From Stomoxys calcitrans (lineage: Eukaryota; Arthropoda; Insecta; Diptera; Muscidae), in NCBI RefSeq assembly GCF_963082655.1, contig NC_081554.1, forward strand, positions 126,827,453-126,891,452: a stretch of 64,000 bases of DNA, read 5' to 3'. Numbering within the stretch: position 1 is the stretch's first letter; every line of letters starts with the position of its first letter. Positions 11,025-22,407 of the stretch are shown in pieces. Under the pieces are notes generated by a model. That model was not told the DNA's origin, made no database searches, and saw only the letters and a program-made list of their open reading frames with translations. The position numbers and the translations under genes are program-made.

Positions 11025-12337
11025 TTAATACCCTTCACCATAAGATGGGCGGTATACTAACTTCGTCATTCTGTTTTTAACTACTCAAAATATTCGTCTG
11101 AGACCCCATGAAGTATATATATTCTTGATCGTCGCGACTTTTTATGTCGATCTAGCCATGTCCGTCCGTCTGTCCGTCCGTCCGTCCGTCTGTCTGTCGA
11201 AAGTACGCTAACTTCCGAAGGAGTAAAGCTAGCCGCTGGAAATGCACAAATACTTCTTATTGGTGTAGGTCGGTTGGTATTGTAAATGGGCCATATCGGT
11301 CCATAACCTGATATAGCTGCCATATAAACCGATCTTGGGTCTTGACTTCTTGAGCCTCTAGAGTGCGCATTTCTTATCCGATTGGGATGAAATTTTGCAC
11401 GACGTATTTTGTTATGACATCCAACAACTGTGCCAAGTATGGTTCAAATCGGACAATAACCAATCTTGGGTCTTGACTTCTTGAGCCTTTAGAGGTCGCA
11501 ATTCTTATCCGATTGGAATAAAATTTCGCACGACGTGTTTTGTTATGATGGCCACCAAGTGTGCAAAGTATACTTCAAATCGGTTCATTACCTGATATAG
11601 CTGTCATATAAACCGATCTTGGGTCTTGACTTCTTGAGCCTCTAGAGTGCGCAATTCTTATCCGATTTGAATGAAATTTTGCACGACGTGTTTTGTTATG
11701 ATATCCAACAACTGTGCTAAGTATTGTTCAAATCGGTTTATAACCTGATATAGCTGTCATATAAACAGATCTGGGGACTTGACTTCTTGAGCTTCTAGAG
11801 GGCGCAAATTCTATCCGATTTGGCTGAAATTTTGCATGACGTATTTTATTTTAACTTTCAACAACTGTGTCAAATAAGGTTTAAATCGGTTCATAACCTG
11901 ATATAGCTGCCATATAAACCTATCTGGGAACTTGACTTCTTGAGCCTCTAGTGGTCGCAATTATTATCCGATTTGCCTGAAATTATGTACTACGGATCCT
12001 CTCATGACCATCAACATACGTGTTTATTATGATCTGAATCGGTCTATAGCCCGATACAGCTCCCATCTAAATCGATTTCTCTATTTTACTTCTTGAGCCC
12101 CCAAAGGGTGCAATTCTTATTCGAATTGGCTGACATTTTACACAGGTCTCCAACATATAATTTAATTGTGGTCTAAACCGAATCATATCTTGATATGGCT
12201 GTAATAGCCGAGCAAATCTTTCTCTTATATCCTTTTTTGCTAAGAAGAGATGCCGGGAAAAGAACTCGACAAATGCGATCCATGGTGGAGGGTATATAAG
12301 ATTCGGACCGGCCGAACTTAGCACGCTTTTACTTGTT
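11025..12337 (+). mobile_element. DINE-1/Helentron-like element
   Basis: Abuts the Helitron-like element's 5' end. TAATACCCTTCACCATAAG end, ATAAAGTATATATATTC box, GTCY microsatellite near 11160-11200, then about six ~150-bp units and the GGCCGAACTTAGCACGC / ACTTGTT end. Complete-looking copy. Confidence 0.85.
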
Positions 12338-12625
12338 TCATTTGAAAAAGTCGTTCAAAGAACTTGACAAATGAGATCCATTGTGGAGTGTATATAAGAT
12401 TTATAGATTTTAGATCGCATTTATTTTCCGATGTCGCCGAAATTTGGGTTAAGTTAAGCCCCTCGACACAGATCGGTCCAGATTTGTATATAGCTGCCAT
12501 ATAGACCGGTCTCTCGATTTAAGGTTTTGAGCCCATAAAAGGCGCATTTATTGTTTACATATATACACAATGTGGTAGGTATCCAGAGTTCGCCCCGGCC
12601 GAACTTAACGCCTTTTTACTTGTTG
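12338..12625 (+). repeat. DINE-like 3' tail fragment
   Basis: A second set of final units plus the CCGGCCGAACTTAACGCC / TTTTTACTTGTT end, of the subfamily seen at 5441-6278. It sits directly behind a complete element, as DINE-like copies often do in tandem. Confidence 0.7.
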
Positions 12626-12651
12626 TCGTTAGTCTAGTCACTTTGGATATA

Positions 12652-12887
12652 TTGGGTTGCCCAAAAAGTAATTGCGGATTTTGCATATAGTCAGCGTTGA
12701 CAAATTTTTTCACAGCTTGTGACTTTGTAATTGCATTCTTTCTTCTGTCATTTATCAGCTGTTACTTTTTGCTTGCTTTAGAAAAAAAGTGTAAAAAAGT
12801 ATATTTGATTAAAGTTCATTCTAGGTTTTATTAAAAATGCATTTACTTTCTTTTAAAAAATCCGCAATTACTTTTTGGGCAACCCAA
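12652..12887 (-). mobile_element. 236-bp mariner-type MITE, copy 1
   Basis: Flanked by TA on both sides (12650-12651 and 12888-12889). Long terminal inverted repeats start TTGGGTTGCCCAAAAAGTA and continue AATTGCGGATTTT. There is no coding capacity. It shares its whole length, inverted, with 18801-19034 and 42565-42800. The right flank runs straight into a DINE-like element. Confidence 0.85.
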
Positions 12888-12889
12888 TA

Positions 12890-13432
12890 TTATACCCTCC
12901 ACCATAGGATGGGGGTATACTAATTTCGTCATTTTGTTTCTAACTACTCGAAATATTCGTCTGAGACCCCATAGAGTATATATATTCTTTATCGTCGCGA
13001 CATTTTATATCGATCCAGCCATGTCCCTCCGTCTGTCCGTCCGTCCGTCCGTCCGTCTGTCTGTCGAAAGCACGCTAACTTCCGAAGGAGCACAGCTAGC
13101 CGCTTGAAATTTTGCACTAATACTTCTTATTAGTGTAGGTCGGTTGGTATTGTAAATGGGCTATATCGGTCCACGTATTGATATAGCTACCATATAAACC
13201 GATCGTGGATCTTGACTTCTTGAGCCTCTAGAGTGCGCGATTCTTATCCGATTTGAATGAATTTTTGCACGAACTATTTTGTTATGATATCCAACAACTG
13301 CGCCAAAGCAAATCTTTTCTTTTATCCTTTTTTGCCTAAGAAGAGATGCCGGGAAAAGAACTCGACAAATGCGACCCATGGTGGAGGGTATATAAGATTC
13401 AGCCCGGCCGAACTTAGCACGCTTTTACTTGT
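12890..13432 (+). mobile_element. DINE-1/Helentron-like element, short copy
   Basis: Has both ends and the GTCY tract (13030-13070) but only one full internal unit before the CTTTTATCC / GAAGAGATGCCGGG tail. The loss of internal units is probably by unequal exchange. Confidence 0.85.
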
Positions 13433-13840
13433 TATATATAAGATTATGTGTATTAAGTGTTACGCATAAATGTGTGAAATTTTGCACACAGTGTTCTGTT
13501 ATGACTTCCAACAACTATGCCAAGTACTGTTTAAATCGGTCAAGAACCTGAAATTTTGCATGTGGTGTTCTGTTAAGACTCCCGGTCCGGATCGGCCAAG
13601 AACCTGATATAGCTACCATATAAACCGATCTCCCGATATGACTCCATGAGCCCCTGAAAGTCGCCAATTTTTCCGATTTTACTGAAATTTTGCACACATT
13701 GTTCTGTTATGACTCTCAATAACTGTGTTAAGTACGGTCCGAATCGGTCTATATCCAGATATAGTTGCCATATTTTAGTAGAATTCATGGTGGTGGGTTC
13801 TCAAGATTCGGCCCGGCCGAATTTAGCGCGCTTTTATTTT
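13433..13840 (+). repeat. DINE-like 3' fragment, diverged
   Basis: Two or three internal units (GAACCTGATATAGCTACCAT and similar) and the end CGGCCGAATTTAGCGCGC. The 5' end is missing. Confidence 0.65.
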
Positions 13841-14020
13841 ATGTTGAAATATGGTGCTGCTAACTACTGTTTATTGCAGCGGCAAAATCTATTCTCAAAA
13901 TCCTCAACCCATTATCGGACAATGAACACCACACAAGTCGGAGGTCAAAGTTCCAGCCTGTGCGGTGCTCATAGTTATGCCTTGTCGGACGGGAAAAGCA
14001 CTAGTCTAGACTGCTAGAAA
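13841..14020 (+). repeat. Dispersed repeat E, partial
   Basis: The stretch GAACACCACACAAGTCGGAGG ... AGCCTGTGCGGTGCTCATAG matches, inverted, the region 45580-45660. Two copies in one window show a dispersed repeat; its class is unclear, possibly a SINE. Confidence 0.6.
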
Positions 14021-14023
14021 TGA

Positions 14024-14666
14024 TTTTTACACCCTCCACCATAGGAGGGGGACCGAACAAAGTATGTATGTTCTTGATCGTCTTGACATTCTTAGTCGAT
14101 TTAGCCCCGTCCGTCCGTCTGGCGAATGCACGCTATCTTTCGAAGGAATAAAGTTAGGTACTTGAAATTTTGCACGAATACTTAGTGTAGGTCGGTTGGG
14201 ATTACGAATGGGCTTTATGGGTCCACTTTTTAATATAGCTGCCATATAAACCGATCTCGATTCTTGATTTCTTGAGCCGGTAGAGGGCGCAATTAATATC
14301 CGATTTGGCTGAAATTTTGCACGAAGTAGTTTGTTTTATTTTTCAACAACTATGCAAAGTATGATCTAATTCGGATCATAACCTGGTATTGCTCCCATAT
14401 AAACCGATCTTCCTATAATACTTCTTGAACCTCTAGAGGGCGCAATTATATCCGATTTAGCTAAATGACTTCCACTTTGGTCTCTAACAGTCAAACCAAG
14501 TATGGCCCCAATCATTACATGGTATAGCTCCAATAGCATAGCAATTCCTATCCATTTTGCTTTGTTTGCCTATAAGAGATATCTGGCAAAGAACTTGACA
14601 AATGCGATCCATGGTAGAGGGTATACAAGATTCGGCCAGACCGAACTTAGCATGCTTTAACTTGTT
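14024..14666 (+). mobile_element. DINE-1/Helentron-like element, diverged
   Basis: The first end is altered (TTACACCCTCCACCATAGGA) and the ATAAAGTATATATATTC box has shrunk, but the GTCCGTCCGTC tract, the internal units and the GACCGAACTTAGCATGC / AACTTGTT end remain. Confidence 0.8.
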
Positions 14667-14749
14667 TACCATCGATTTAATGTAATTTGGTTAGCCACCA
14701 TCATAGGATAGGGCGATATTAATCTTGTCTTGCCGTTTGTGTGTTAAGT

Positions 14750-15125
14750 TTAAGTGGCAGTCTGCCATCAGACTTACTTAGACGTTTCCGTCCATTGTGA
14801 TACCACAGGCACAAGAGAAGGAATATGTCTTCTAGTTCCCAACAACTTGCGAATGTTCACATCCGCTAAATAAGATAAGTTCTCAAAGAAATGAGAACCT
14901 AAAGTGGAACTCCTTCTGACTGCCAGTGTGGGATACACACACAGCAGATGTTCTACAGTCTCTTCTTCCTCGACGTCCTCACAGCTTGTGTAGAAGTCGT
15001 TACTTGCAACCTTCAGACTGTCAGCATGTTTTCTGATCAGAGAGGGACCTGTCATGACGGACACAATAATTGATACATCTGTACTAGCCAGCGACATCAA
15101 AGCGGTAGACCTCTTGAAGTCTAGA
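14750..15125 (-). pseudogene. R1-like retroelement 3' end (post-RNase H Cys region)
   Basis: A 108-codon minus frame reads SVMTGPSLIRKHADSLKVAS, then CEDVEEEETVEHLLCVYP (the CxxC...HxxxxC-like motif found after RNase H in R1/LOA elements), then LADVNIRKLLG. The same C-terminal block and 3' UTR follow the RT fragment at 58850-59990, so both derive from one family. The 5' part is absent, the usual result of incomplete reverse transcription. Confidence 0.75.
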
Positions 15126-15227
15126 TTAGGTCACATAATTTCGGAATGTTCATAACCCCCCTTTTGTAACCATCTATCATTCGTTAAAGCGGTACAAAAA
15201 TCTGTGGAAAAAAAAATTTTGTTCTAT

Positions 15228-16710
15228 TTTTATACCCTCCACCATAAGATGGGGGGTATACTAATTTCGTCATTCTGATTGTAACTACTCGAAATATTCG
15301 TCTGAGACCCCATAAAGTATATATATTCTTGATCGTCGTGAAATTTTATGTCGATCTAGCCATGTCCGTCCGTCTGTCCGTCCGTCTGTCTGTCGAAAGC
15401 ACGCTAACTTCCGAAGGAGTAAAGCTAGCCGCTTGAAATTTTGCACAAATACTTCTTATTAGTGTAGGTCGGTTGGTATTGTAAATGGGCCATATCGGTC
15501 CATGTTTTGATATAGCTGCCATATAAACCGATCTTGGGTCTTGACTTCTTGAGCCTCTAGAGTGCGCAATTCTTATCCGATTGGGATGAACTTTTGCACG
15601 ACGTGTTTTGTTATGATATCCAACAACTGTGCCAAGTATTGTTCAAATCGGTCCATAACCTGATATAGCTGCCATATAAACCGATCTTGGGTCTTGACTT
15701 CTTGAGCCTCTAGAGTGCACAATTCTTATCCGATTGGGATGAACTTTTGCACGACGTGTTTTGTTATAATATCCAACAACTGTGCCAAGTATGGTTCAAA
15801 TCGGTCCATAACCTGATATAGCTGTCATATAAACCGATCTTGGGTCTTGACTTCTTGAGCCTCTAGAGTGCGCAATTCTTATCCGATTGGAATGAAATTT
15901 TGCACGAGGTGTTTCGTTATTATATCCAACAACTGTGTTAAGTATGGTTCAAATCGGTCCATAACCTGATATAGGTGCCATATAAACCGATCTGGGGTCT
16001 TGACTTCTTGAGCCTCTAGAGTGCGCAATTCTTATCCGATTTGACTGAATTTTGGCACGACGTGTTTTGTTACGATATCCAACAACTGTGCCAAGTATGG
16101 TTCAAATCGGTGCATAACCTCATATAGCTGTCATATAAACCGATCTTGGGTCTTGACTTCTTGAGCCTCTAGAGGGAGCAATTCTTATCCAATTTGGCTG
16201 AAATTTCGCAAGATGTTTTTTATTGTTACTTTCAACAACTATGTCAAATAAAGTACAAGTCGGTTCATAACCTGATATAGCTGCCATATAAAACGATCTG
16301 GGATCTTGACTTCTTGAGCCTCTAGAGGTCGCCATTATTATCCGATTTGCCTGAAATTTTGTACGACGGATTCTTTCATGACCATCAACATACATGTTTA
16401 TTATGGTCGGTCCATAGCCCGATACAGCTCCCATATAAATCGATCTCTCTATTTTACTTTTTGAGCTCACAAAGAGCGCAATTCTTATTCGAATTGGCTG
16501 AAATTTTACACAGGTCTCCAACATATAATTTAATTGTGGTCCAAACCGGACCATATCTTGATATCGCTCTAATAGCAGAGCAAATCTTTTCTTATATCCT
16601 TTTTATTTTGCCTAAGAAGAGATGCCGGGAAAAGAACTCGACAAATGCGATCCATGGTGGAGGGTATATAAGATTCGGCCCGGCCGAACTTAGCACGCTT
16701 TTACTTGTTT
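15228..16710 (+). mobile_element. DINE-1/Helentron-like element (reference copy)
   Basis: The fullest intact copy, with modules in order. (1) TATACCCTCCACCATAAG end, whose inverse is found internally as GGTGGAGGGTATATAAG. (2) GAAATATTCGTCTGAGACCCC. (3) the CATAAAGTATATATATTC box. (4) GATCTAGCCATGTCCGTC and a GTCY microsatellite. (5) seven ~150-bp tandem units with CATATAAACCGATC and CTTCTTGAGCCTCTAGAG. (6) a GAAGAGATGCCGGGAAAAG block. (7) the GGCCCGGCCGAACTTAGC palindrome and CTTTTACTTGTT end. Modules 3 and 4 are shared with Drosophila INE-1/DINE-1, which are regarded as non-autonomous Helentrons. No protein is encoded. Confidence 0.85.
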
Positions 16711-16799
16711 TATGTTTGCCTTTTACTTGTTTTGATTACTTTAGGCATTTTTTAGAAATTTTGGAATATTACTATAAATAAGCTACCTGATCCATCCAT

Positions 16800-17639
16800 C
16801 CAGCTGTATGAGCCAGTGTTTATGATGACCATCAATTATCGATTTGTCGCCGTTCGCAGCAAGTGGGCCTCTGTTACTCAACAACGTGGAAAATTTTGCG
16901 GAAGGATTTAGGTGTGAAGCTTTTCAAAATACATCTGGTGCAAGAATTGAAGCCGAACGACCTACCACAGAGCAGAATTTTTGGTGAATGGGCTCTTGGA
17001 AAGTTGGCCGATTGTTTCAATGGGTACGTAAGTAAGCAGAATTGTTGATTTTGGAGTGAAGATCAGCAAAGTATTGCAAGTGCTACCAATGTATCCAGAA
17101 AAAGTCATAGTTTGGTGCGGTTTATGGGCTGGTGACATCATTGGACCGTACTTCTTCAAAGATGATGCGAATCGAATCATAACTGTGAATGGATCGCGCT
17201 ATCGTGAGATGATGTCCAACTTTTGTTGCCCAAAATGCAAGACCTTGACTTGCATAATATGTAGTTTCAACAAGTCGGTGCCATATGCTACACAGTACTC
17301 TTAACAATGGACTTTTGATTTTTGAGAGGCGAGTTCGGAGAACATTTTATTTCACGTTCGGGACCGGTCAATTGCCCGCTTAGACCGTGCGATTTAACGC
17401 TTCAATTGACGCATTTTTTCGTGAGATGCCGGCCGAAATGTTGGAAAGAGTATGCCAAAATTGGACTAAGCGAATGGACCATTTGAGACGCAGTCACGGT
17501 CAACATTTGTATGAAATAATCTTCAAACATTAAAGTATATGGACCGTACTATCGACTCAAATAATGATTTCATACATTTTTCGGAATTTTATGATTATTT
17601 TTTTAAAAACTTTCCATAGCTCTTAAAAAATCACCCCTT
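16800..17639 (+). mobile_element. Tc1/mariner relic, 5'-truncated
   Basis: Starts in mid-gene (CAGCTGTATGAGCCAGTG, homologous to 7447) and runs to the right terminal repeat TTAAAAAATCACCCCTT. Decayed frames read KLFKIHLVQELKPNDLPQSRIFGEWALGKLAD, then YPEKVIVWCGLWAGDIIGPYFF and SRYREMMSNFCCPK. Part of the catalytic core around the first Asp is deleted (LADCFNGYVSKQN). Not functional. Confidence 0.8.
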
Positions 17640-17711
17640 AAAATCAAAAGAAAAAATACTATTCAGTGGTGATTATAAACATCCACTGAGACACATATTT
17701 ACATTTCTATT

Positions 17712-18085
17712 GTATACCCTCCACCGTAGTATGGGGAGTATGCTAATTTCGTCATTTAGTTTGCAACACCCCAAAATATGCGTCTAAGACCCCATAAAGT
17801 ATATATATATTCTTGATCGTCATGACATTCTAAGTCGATCTAGCCATGTCCGTCCGTCCGTCTGTTGAAAGCACGCTAACTTTCGAAGGAGTAAAGCTAG
17901 GCGCTTAAAATTTTGCACAAATACTTTTATTATTGTAGGTCGGTTGGGATTGTAAATGGGCTATATAGGACCATGTTTTGATATAGCTGCCATATAAATC
18001 GATCTTGGGTCTAGACTTCTTAAGCTTCTAGAAGGCGCAATTACAATCCGATTTGACTGAAATTTTGCACGAGGAGTTTTGGCAA
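17712..18085 (+). mobile_element. DINE-like element, 3'-truncated
   Basis: Has the TATACCCTCCACC end, the CATAAAGTATATATATATTC box and GTCCGTCCGTC, then one unit; it stops at ACGAGGAGTTTTGG where a different repeat starts. Confidence 0.8.
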
Positions 18086-18612
18086 AGCCGATCTTTTGAT
18101 ACCCTTCACCTGCAAGTCGTTGAAATTAAAATTTGAAATGAAGAAATTTGACCAAACTCCGTACATATTGTGGGAGTCATAGAGAGCATCGCTGTCCAAC
18201 ATTTTTAGAAAATCGGTTAATAGACGTGCTTGAAAATCCCTGAAATGAATATATATGGGACTATATCTAAATCTGAACCGATTTCTATGAAATTCAACAA
18301 CAGTATTGGGAGCCACATAATTAGAATATTAGTCCAAATCAAACGAACACATATATATGGCAGCTATATCAAAATCTAAATCGATTTTTTCCTGTGCCAG
18401 TGCCAAGTTTGAAGACAATCGGAGGAATATTACGACCTGTACTTTTTATACGAATTAACATGGACAGACAGACGACAAAGCTAAATCCAATCAAAAATTG
18501 ATTTTGAGTCGATCCGTGTACTTATCAATGGGCCTTTCTTACTTCCTTCTGGGTGTTACAAACAAATTCACTAAGTTATAATACCCTGTACCACAGTAGT
18601 GTTAAAGGGTAT
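18086..18612 (-). mobile_element. Type C repeat (DINE-related), copy 1
   Basis: The right end TATAATACCCTGTACCACAG and GGTAT are diagnostic of a second repeat type found at 19123, 32340 and 52840. Internal blocks include GGACAGACAGACG, AAATCGATTTTTTCC and TATATATGGCAGCTATATC. It has the same overall design as the DINE-like family (terminal TATACCC, GTCY tract, flanking 'path' units) but different sequence. Confidence 0.65.
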
Positions 18613-18800
18613 CAATACAAATATAAACTGAGTTAGGTGGTGGACGGTACCTAAGATTCGTCTGGATGCGTAGAAGAAAATGACCTTAAAGGTCAATCGA
18701 GTTTTAACAAGTAAACAAGCATTAACCCTATAATTCCAGACCGTCGATTCCCATTTCCGATTTAGTAATTTAATAATATTTATATATATATGTATATAAA

Positions 18801-19034
18801 TTGGGTTGCCCAAAAAGTAATTGCGGATTTTTTAAAAGAAAGTAAATGCATTTTTAATATAACTTAGAATGAACTTTAATCAAATATACTTTTTTACACT
18901 TTTTTTCTACAGCAAGCTAAAAGTAACAGCTGATAACTGACAGAAGAAAGAATACAATTACAGAGTCACAAGCTGTGAAAAAATTTGTCAACGCCGACTA
19001 TATGAAAAATCCGCAATTACTTTTTGGGCAACCC
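18801..19034 (+). mobile_element. 234-bp mariner-type MITE, copy 2
   Basis: Same element as 12652-12887 in opposite orientation: TTGGGTTGCCCAAAAAGTA at the left and TACTTTTTGGGCAACCC at the right. The right end has lost two terminal bases and no clean TA is left on the left side. Confidence 0.85.
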
Positions 19035-19122
19035 TATATATAATTTTTGTTTTTAATTTTTCAGATAAAGTAAAAAAAATTCTTTGTGATTTATTAAGAC
19101 AGTGTGTTTTCACTGTAAATTT

Positions 19123-19860
19123 TTATACCCTATACCACAACTGTGGTACAAGGTATTATAAATTTGTGCATTTGTTTGCAACGCTTAGAAGGAGAAGAGC
19201 TAGACCCGTTGATAAATATATCGATCGGCTTAGAATCACTTCTTGATTCGATATAGATATGTCCGTCTGTTTGTCCATGTATTCTTGTGATCAAGGTACA
19301 TGTTGCATTTGTTGTCCGATTAATATAAAATTTTGCACAATATTGGTTTAGATTTAGTTATAGCTGTCATATATATCTTTCATCCGATATGGTTTTTTAA
19401 GGCTGTAGAAGCCACAATTTTGGTCCAATCTTTACAAAATTCGGCATGATGTTTTATTTCACGTCATAATATGTGTTCATATTTTCTTCAAAATCGGGCC
19501 AGATTAAGATATGGTTCCCATATATATCTTTAATCCGAAATGGCCTTTTAAGGCTAGATATAGCTTCCATATATATCTTTCATCCAATATGACTTTAGAA
19601 CTCACAATTTTAGTTTAATATTAACAAGATTTAGCACAAGTGGTTTTATTTGACGTTAAATTGAATAAAATTCGATTAAAATTTGAATTAGCACCCACAC
19701 ATATCTTTCATCACACTTTAAAAGCCACAATTTTGGTCCGTCCTTTAGAAAATTTTTCCCTTTAGCGAAGAAAGTTGCATTTTAATGCTATGGAGCTGTA
19801 GCTGTACCACAAAAAATGAATATGACCCCGTTCTTGGACGGTGGATATAAAAATCATGCT
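19123..19860 (+). mobile_element. Type C repeat, copy 2
   Basis: Starts TTTTTATACCCTATACCACA and GTGGTACAAGGTATTATAA, then GAAGAAGAGCTAGACCC-like, GATATGTCCGTCTGTTTGTC and four diverged units with CATATATATCTTTCATCC. It ends near GGACGGTGGATATAAA without a clear terminus. Confidence 0.7.
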
Positions 19861-19960
19861 ACCTATTGTCAATATTAAAAATTTTAAATGAGCTATCAAT
19901 TAGACTAGGTTAGGTTAGAATTAGGTTAAACTTTGCTCGTTGGTCACACTCTGTACTTAC

Positions 19961-20142
19961 GGCAAAATGTCCTTCTCTTGGTGGTCCTTCTTCAATGTGG
20001 TGGTGCATTTCACATTGTCCTTCGCCTTCCGCAGGGGGAATGGGCTCCTTAGAAGATATTGAAAGCAACAAATTTTTCAATGGTGAAGATGATATAAAAA
20101 ACAAAATTTTACCTCATGACAGCATTCCTCATGTGAAGCCAT
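19961..20142 (-). CDS. Candidate first two coding exons of an unrecognised gene
   Basis: I do not recognise this gene. On the minus strand an ATG at 20142 opens a 10-codon exon (MASHEECCHE, 20142-20113) that ends at GAG|GTAAAA. A 65-bp intron ends at TATCTTCTAAG, and exon 2 (20047-19961) adds 29 codons (EPIPPAEGEGQCEMHHHIEE then GPPREGHFA) up to a near-consensus donor GCC|GTAAGTA. Both junctions are in phase 0 and the intron has typical fly size. The peptide is acidic and rich in His, Glu and Pro, with no signal peptide. Later exons were not found; they may lie beyond the transposon-rich DNA below 19.9 kb. If the donor is not used, the frame stops 16 codons later. It sits 270 bp downstream of the CATIP-like gene, in the same direction. 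Confidence 0.45.
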
Positions 20143-20253
20143 AGTGCACCTTAAGAATGCAATTGGAAAACTAATAAAATTTAACAAAAGTTAACAAATA
20201 TATTGTACTAAACGAAACAAACATCAATATGAACGAACTAAGGAATTTGAACA

Positions 20254-20259
20254 TTTATT
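20254..20259 (-). terminator. AATAAA polyadenylation signal of the CATIP-like gene
   Basis: AATAAA on the minus strand, about 155 bases after the stop codon at 20415, within an AT-rich 3' UTR. It is the first canonical hexamer after the stop and precedes the next candidate start codon. Confidence 0.5.
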
Positions 20260-20414
20260 TTGACATCGTAAACAAAAGGCAAAATTGTTGTTAAGGGTTT
20301 TTTCCAAGTTGATATGTCGTAGGCATTCAAATAACAAGTTGCTTCTCTCCTTAGAGCACTATATCCAGAACAGGTAGCTTTATAGGTCTTTTAAGGGTTG
20401 AAAACAGCATTTTT

Positions 20415-21997
20415 TCATTTATCCAATGAAGGTTTACGAAATTTCTGAAAGTATTTAATTGTAAACTCCAATACGTTCTGTGGCTTATACTTAATGACAT
20501 TTAGTAGAAAATCCATTAGAAAAGGGCACAATTCTGCATGTTTGTTAAAATAAGCTATGGCATTGTCATAGGTAAATTTCTTTTTCTCACGGTATTGACC
20601 CAGCAATTCATTTTGACAACGCCACATTAATTCCATCTTGGGTACAATGCGTTCGTTGGTCTCTATAAAACCTTTGGTTTCGTGCAGAATATAGTGAAAG
20701 CCATGCCAATAATGCAGAATCATTTTCCCATTCGAGTTGTAGAAAGTCTCAGAGACCTCTTGGGGATAATTGTTAAAATATTGAATGTTTACCACTCGAA
20801 TGGCATTTGTAAACGTGCGGTGAAACATCTTAATTCGTTTTCGTTCCTCATGAACGGTCAGGTGACAGCGAAGGATTTTGCCTGGAAATATTTTAAGATT
20901 ATTTAAATAAACATTTAATCGTTAATTGTTAAGAAAATTTTACAATTTTCTTAACAATTTTATATATATATATATTTTTTTTTATTTTTTTAAGTTTTCG
21001 GTTTTAGTTTAGTAATGCGATCATTAACCATATATCGATGCAAATTTTAAAATTGTTATGGCTTAAAGGATATTTATTAGATGACCTTTTAAACGTACCG
21101 AATAAATTCATGGTATAAAAATTAAAATTGCCACGAAAACGATTCACTATCAAGTAGCGTATGAGCAGCATTATACCTCCATCGAGTAGAAAGATATCAT
21201 CATGTCCCTTGATATTAATGAAAGTTTTAAATCGCTGAACATCATTATTGATTTTAGTTTCACGGCGTCCCACCAAACTGTCCTCTTTCGAGCGGACATC
21301 TAATGTTCGTTCCTGAATAGATATCATAGAGTCAAAACATTTAAATTCATTATACATTGTGATATTCTAATGATATTCTCCTCCAATTTAAAATCAGGTT
21401 AAACGTTAAACTTACAATTCTTGCTTTGTCCACATAGTCATGCTCACTTCGCTTTTCACAAATCAAACGCAGTTTATCGTCATATTTTCCCTTAACACAA
21501 TGGCCTCTGGAATATTTACCGCAACCTTTTGCGATATTGCTTTTGGCAAAGGCCACATAGCCATCATAACTTTCCTCTACAAGAAAATTAAATTCACCAA
21601 CTTCTTTTAGTTCACGTTCCATTAAAATTTTCGTCTCCCCATTTAATGTGCAACCGTTGGCTTGTAGTTCGGAAATATACATCTTATCCTCAAACAACAA
21701 GGCCTGTTTGTCAGTGGGCATGTCCGTGGCGGCTAATTTCCATTCCTGATTTTGTAATTGAAATTCTGGAGGTTCGACTTTGTCCAATACGGCCGAAAAA
21801 ATACTATCCAAACTTATTTCATCTTCCGGTTTCAATATGAATTTCTTTTGACAAGGCAGCGATTCGAAGGATTTGCTGATTGAAGAATTTTTCATGTCGT
21901 TGACCACACAATCTTTGAGGCAAGGAGAATCTGACAAGAATAACGATAATGTATAATTAATGCTTCTAAGATAGAACCTCATGTATTTTTTACCCAT
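20415..21997 (-). CDS. CATIP: CATIP-like ciliogenesis-associated protein
   Basis: Proposed CDS: 21997-21994, 21930-21416, 21366-21099, 20881-20415 (1254 bp, 417 residues plus stop). Every intron is GT-AG: 63 bp (GTAAAA...TTGTCAG), 49 bp (GTAAGT...CATTAG) and 217 bp (GTACGT...TTTCCAG), and the frame stays open throughout. The first exon would be only ATGG; reading through its intron gives an alternative N-terminus (MGKKYMRF). Residues ~60-260 match the order of CATIP blocks from memory: FEDKMYISELQANG, then ISIQERTLDV, then NLFGKILRC across the last junction. Residues ~383-410 (FLMDFLLNVIKYKPQNVLEF) fit an RIIa-like dimerisation/docking helix pair, as in CATIP. The vertebrate protein works with TTC17 in actin organisation and cilium assembly; in flies a sperm or sensory-cilium role is likely. 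The 49-bp intron is unusually short; an in-frame alternative acceptor at 21313 would remove residues that align to CATIP. Confidence 0.7.
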
Positions 21998-22226
21998 TTT
22001 GAACTAAATGAGAAATATTGATTTTGTTTATTCTTGATGTTTTAAATATAATATTTACAATTAGGAAAATGTGTATCTCAGTAAAGGAATTTTCGTTTGT
22101 CTAGCTTCTAGTTTACTGTAGGGAGAAAAACATAGATAGACTTTTTATATAATTTACTAGCTGGCCTGGTGTGCTTTGCCTGACCTTTGCCTTGCCAATA
22201 CCCATCCGGTTGACCATTACGGTGTT

Positions 22227-22345
22227 ATTATACCCTCCACCATAGAACGGGGGTTGTACTAATTTCGTCATTTCGTCTGTAACACCTCGAAATATGCGTC
22301 TAAGATCCCATAAAGATTATATAGCAAATTATATATTCACATTAG
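22227..22345 (+). repeat. DINE-like 5' end fragment
   Basis: TATACCCTCCACCATAGAAC end through GCGTCTAAGATCCCATAAAG, then lost. A second element begins 60 bp further on. Confidence 0.7.
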
Positions 22346-22407
22346 TAACCCTAAGGTATTAGGCAATTTACTAACAAAGTTTCCAATTCTATTCTATTCC
22401 AATTATA

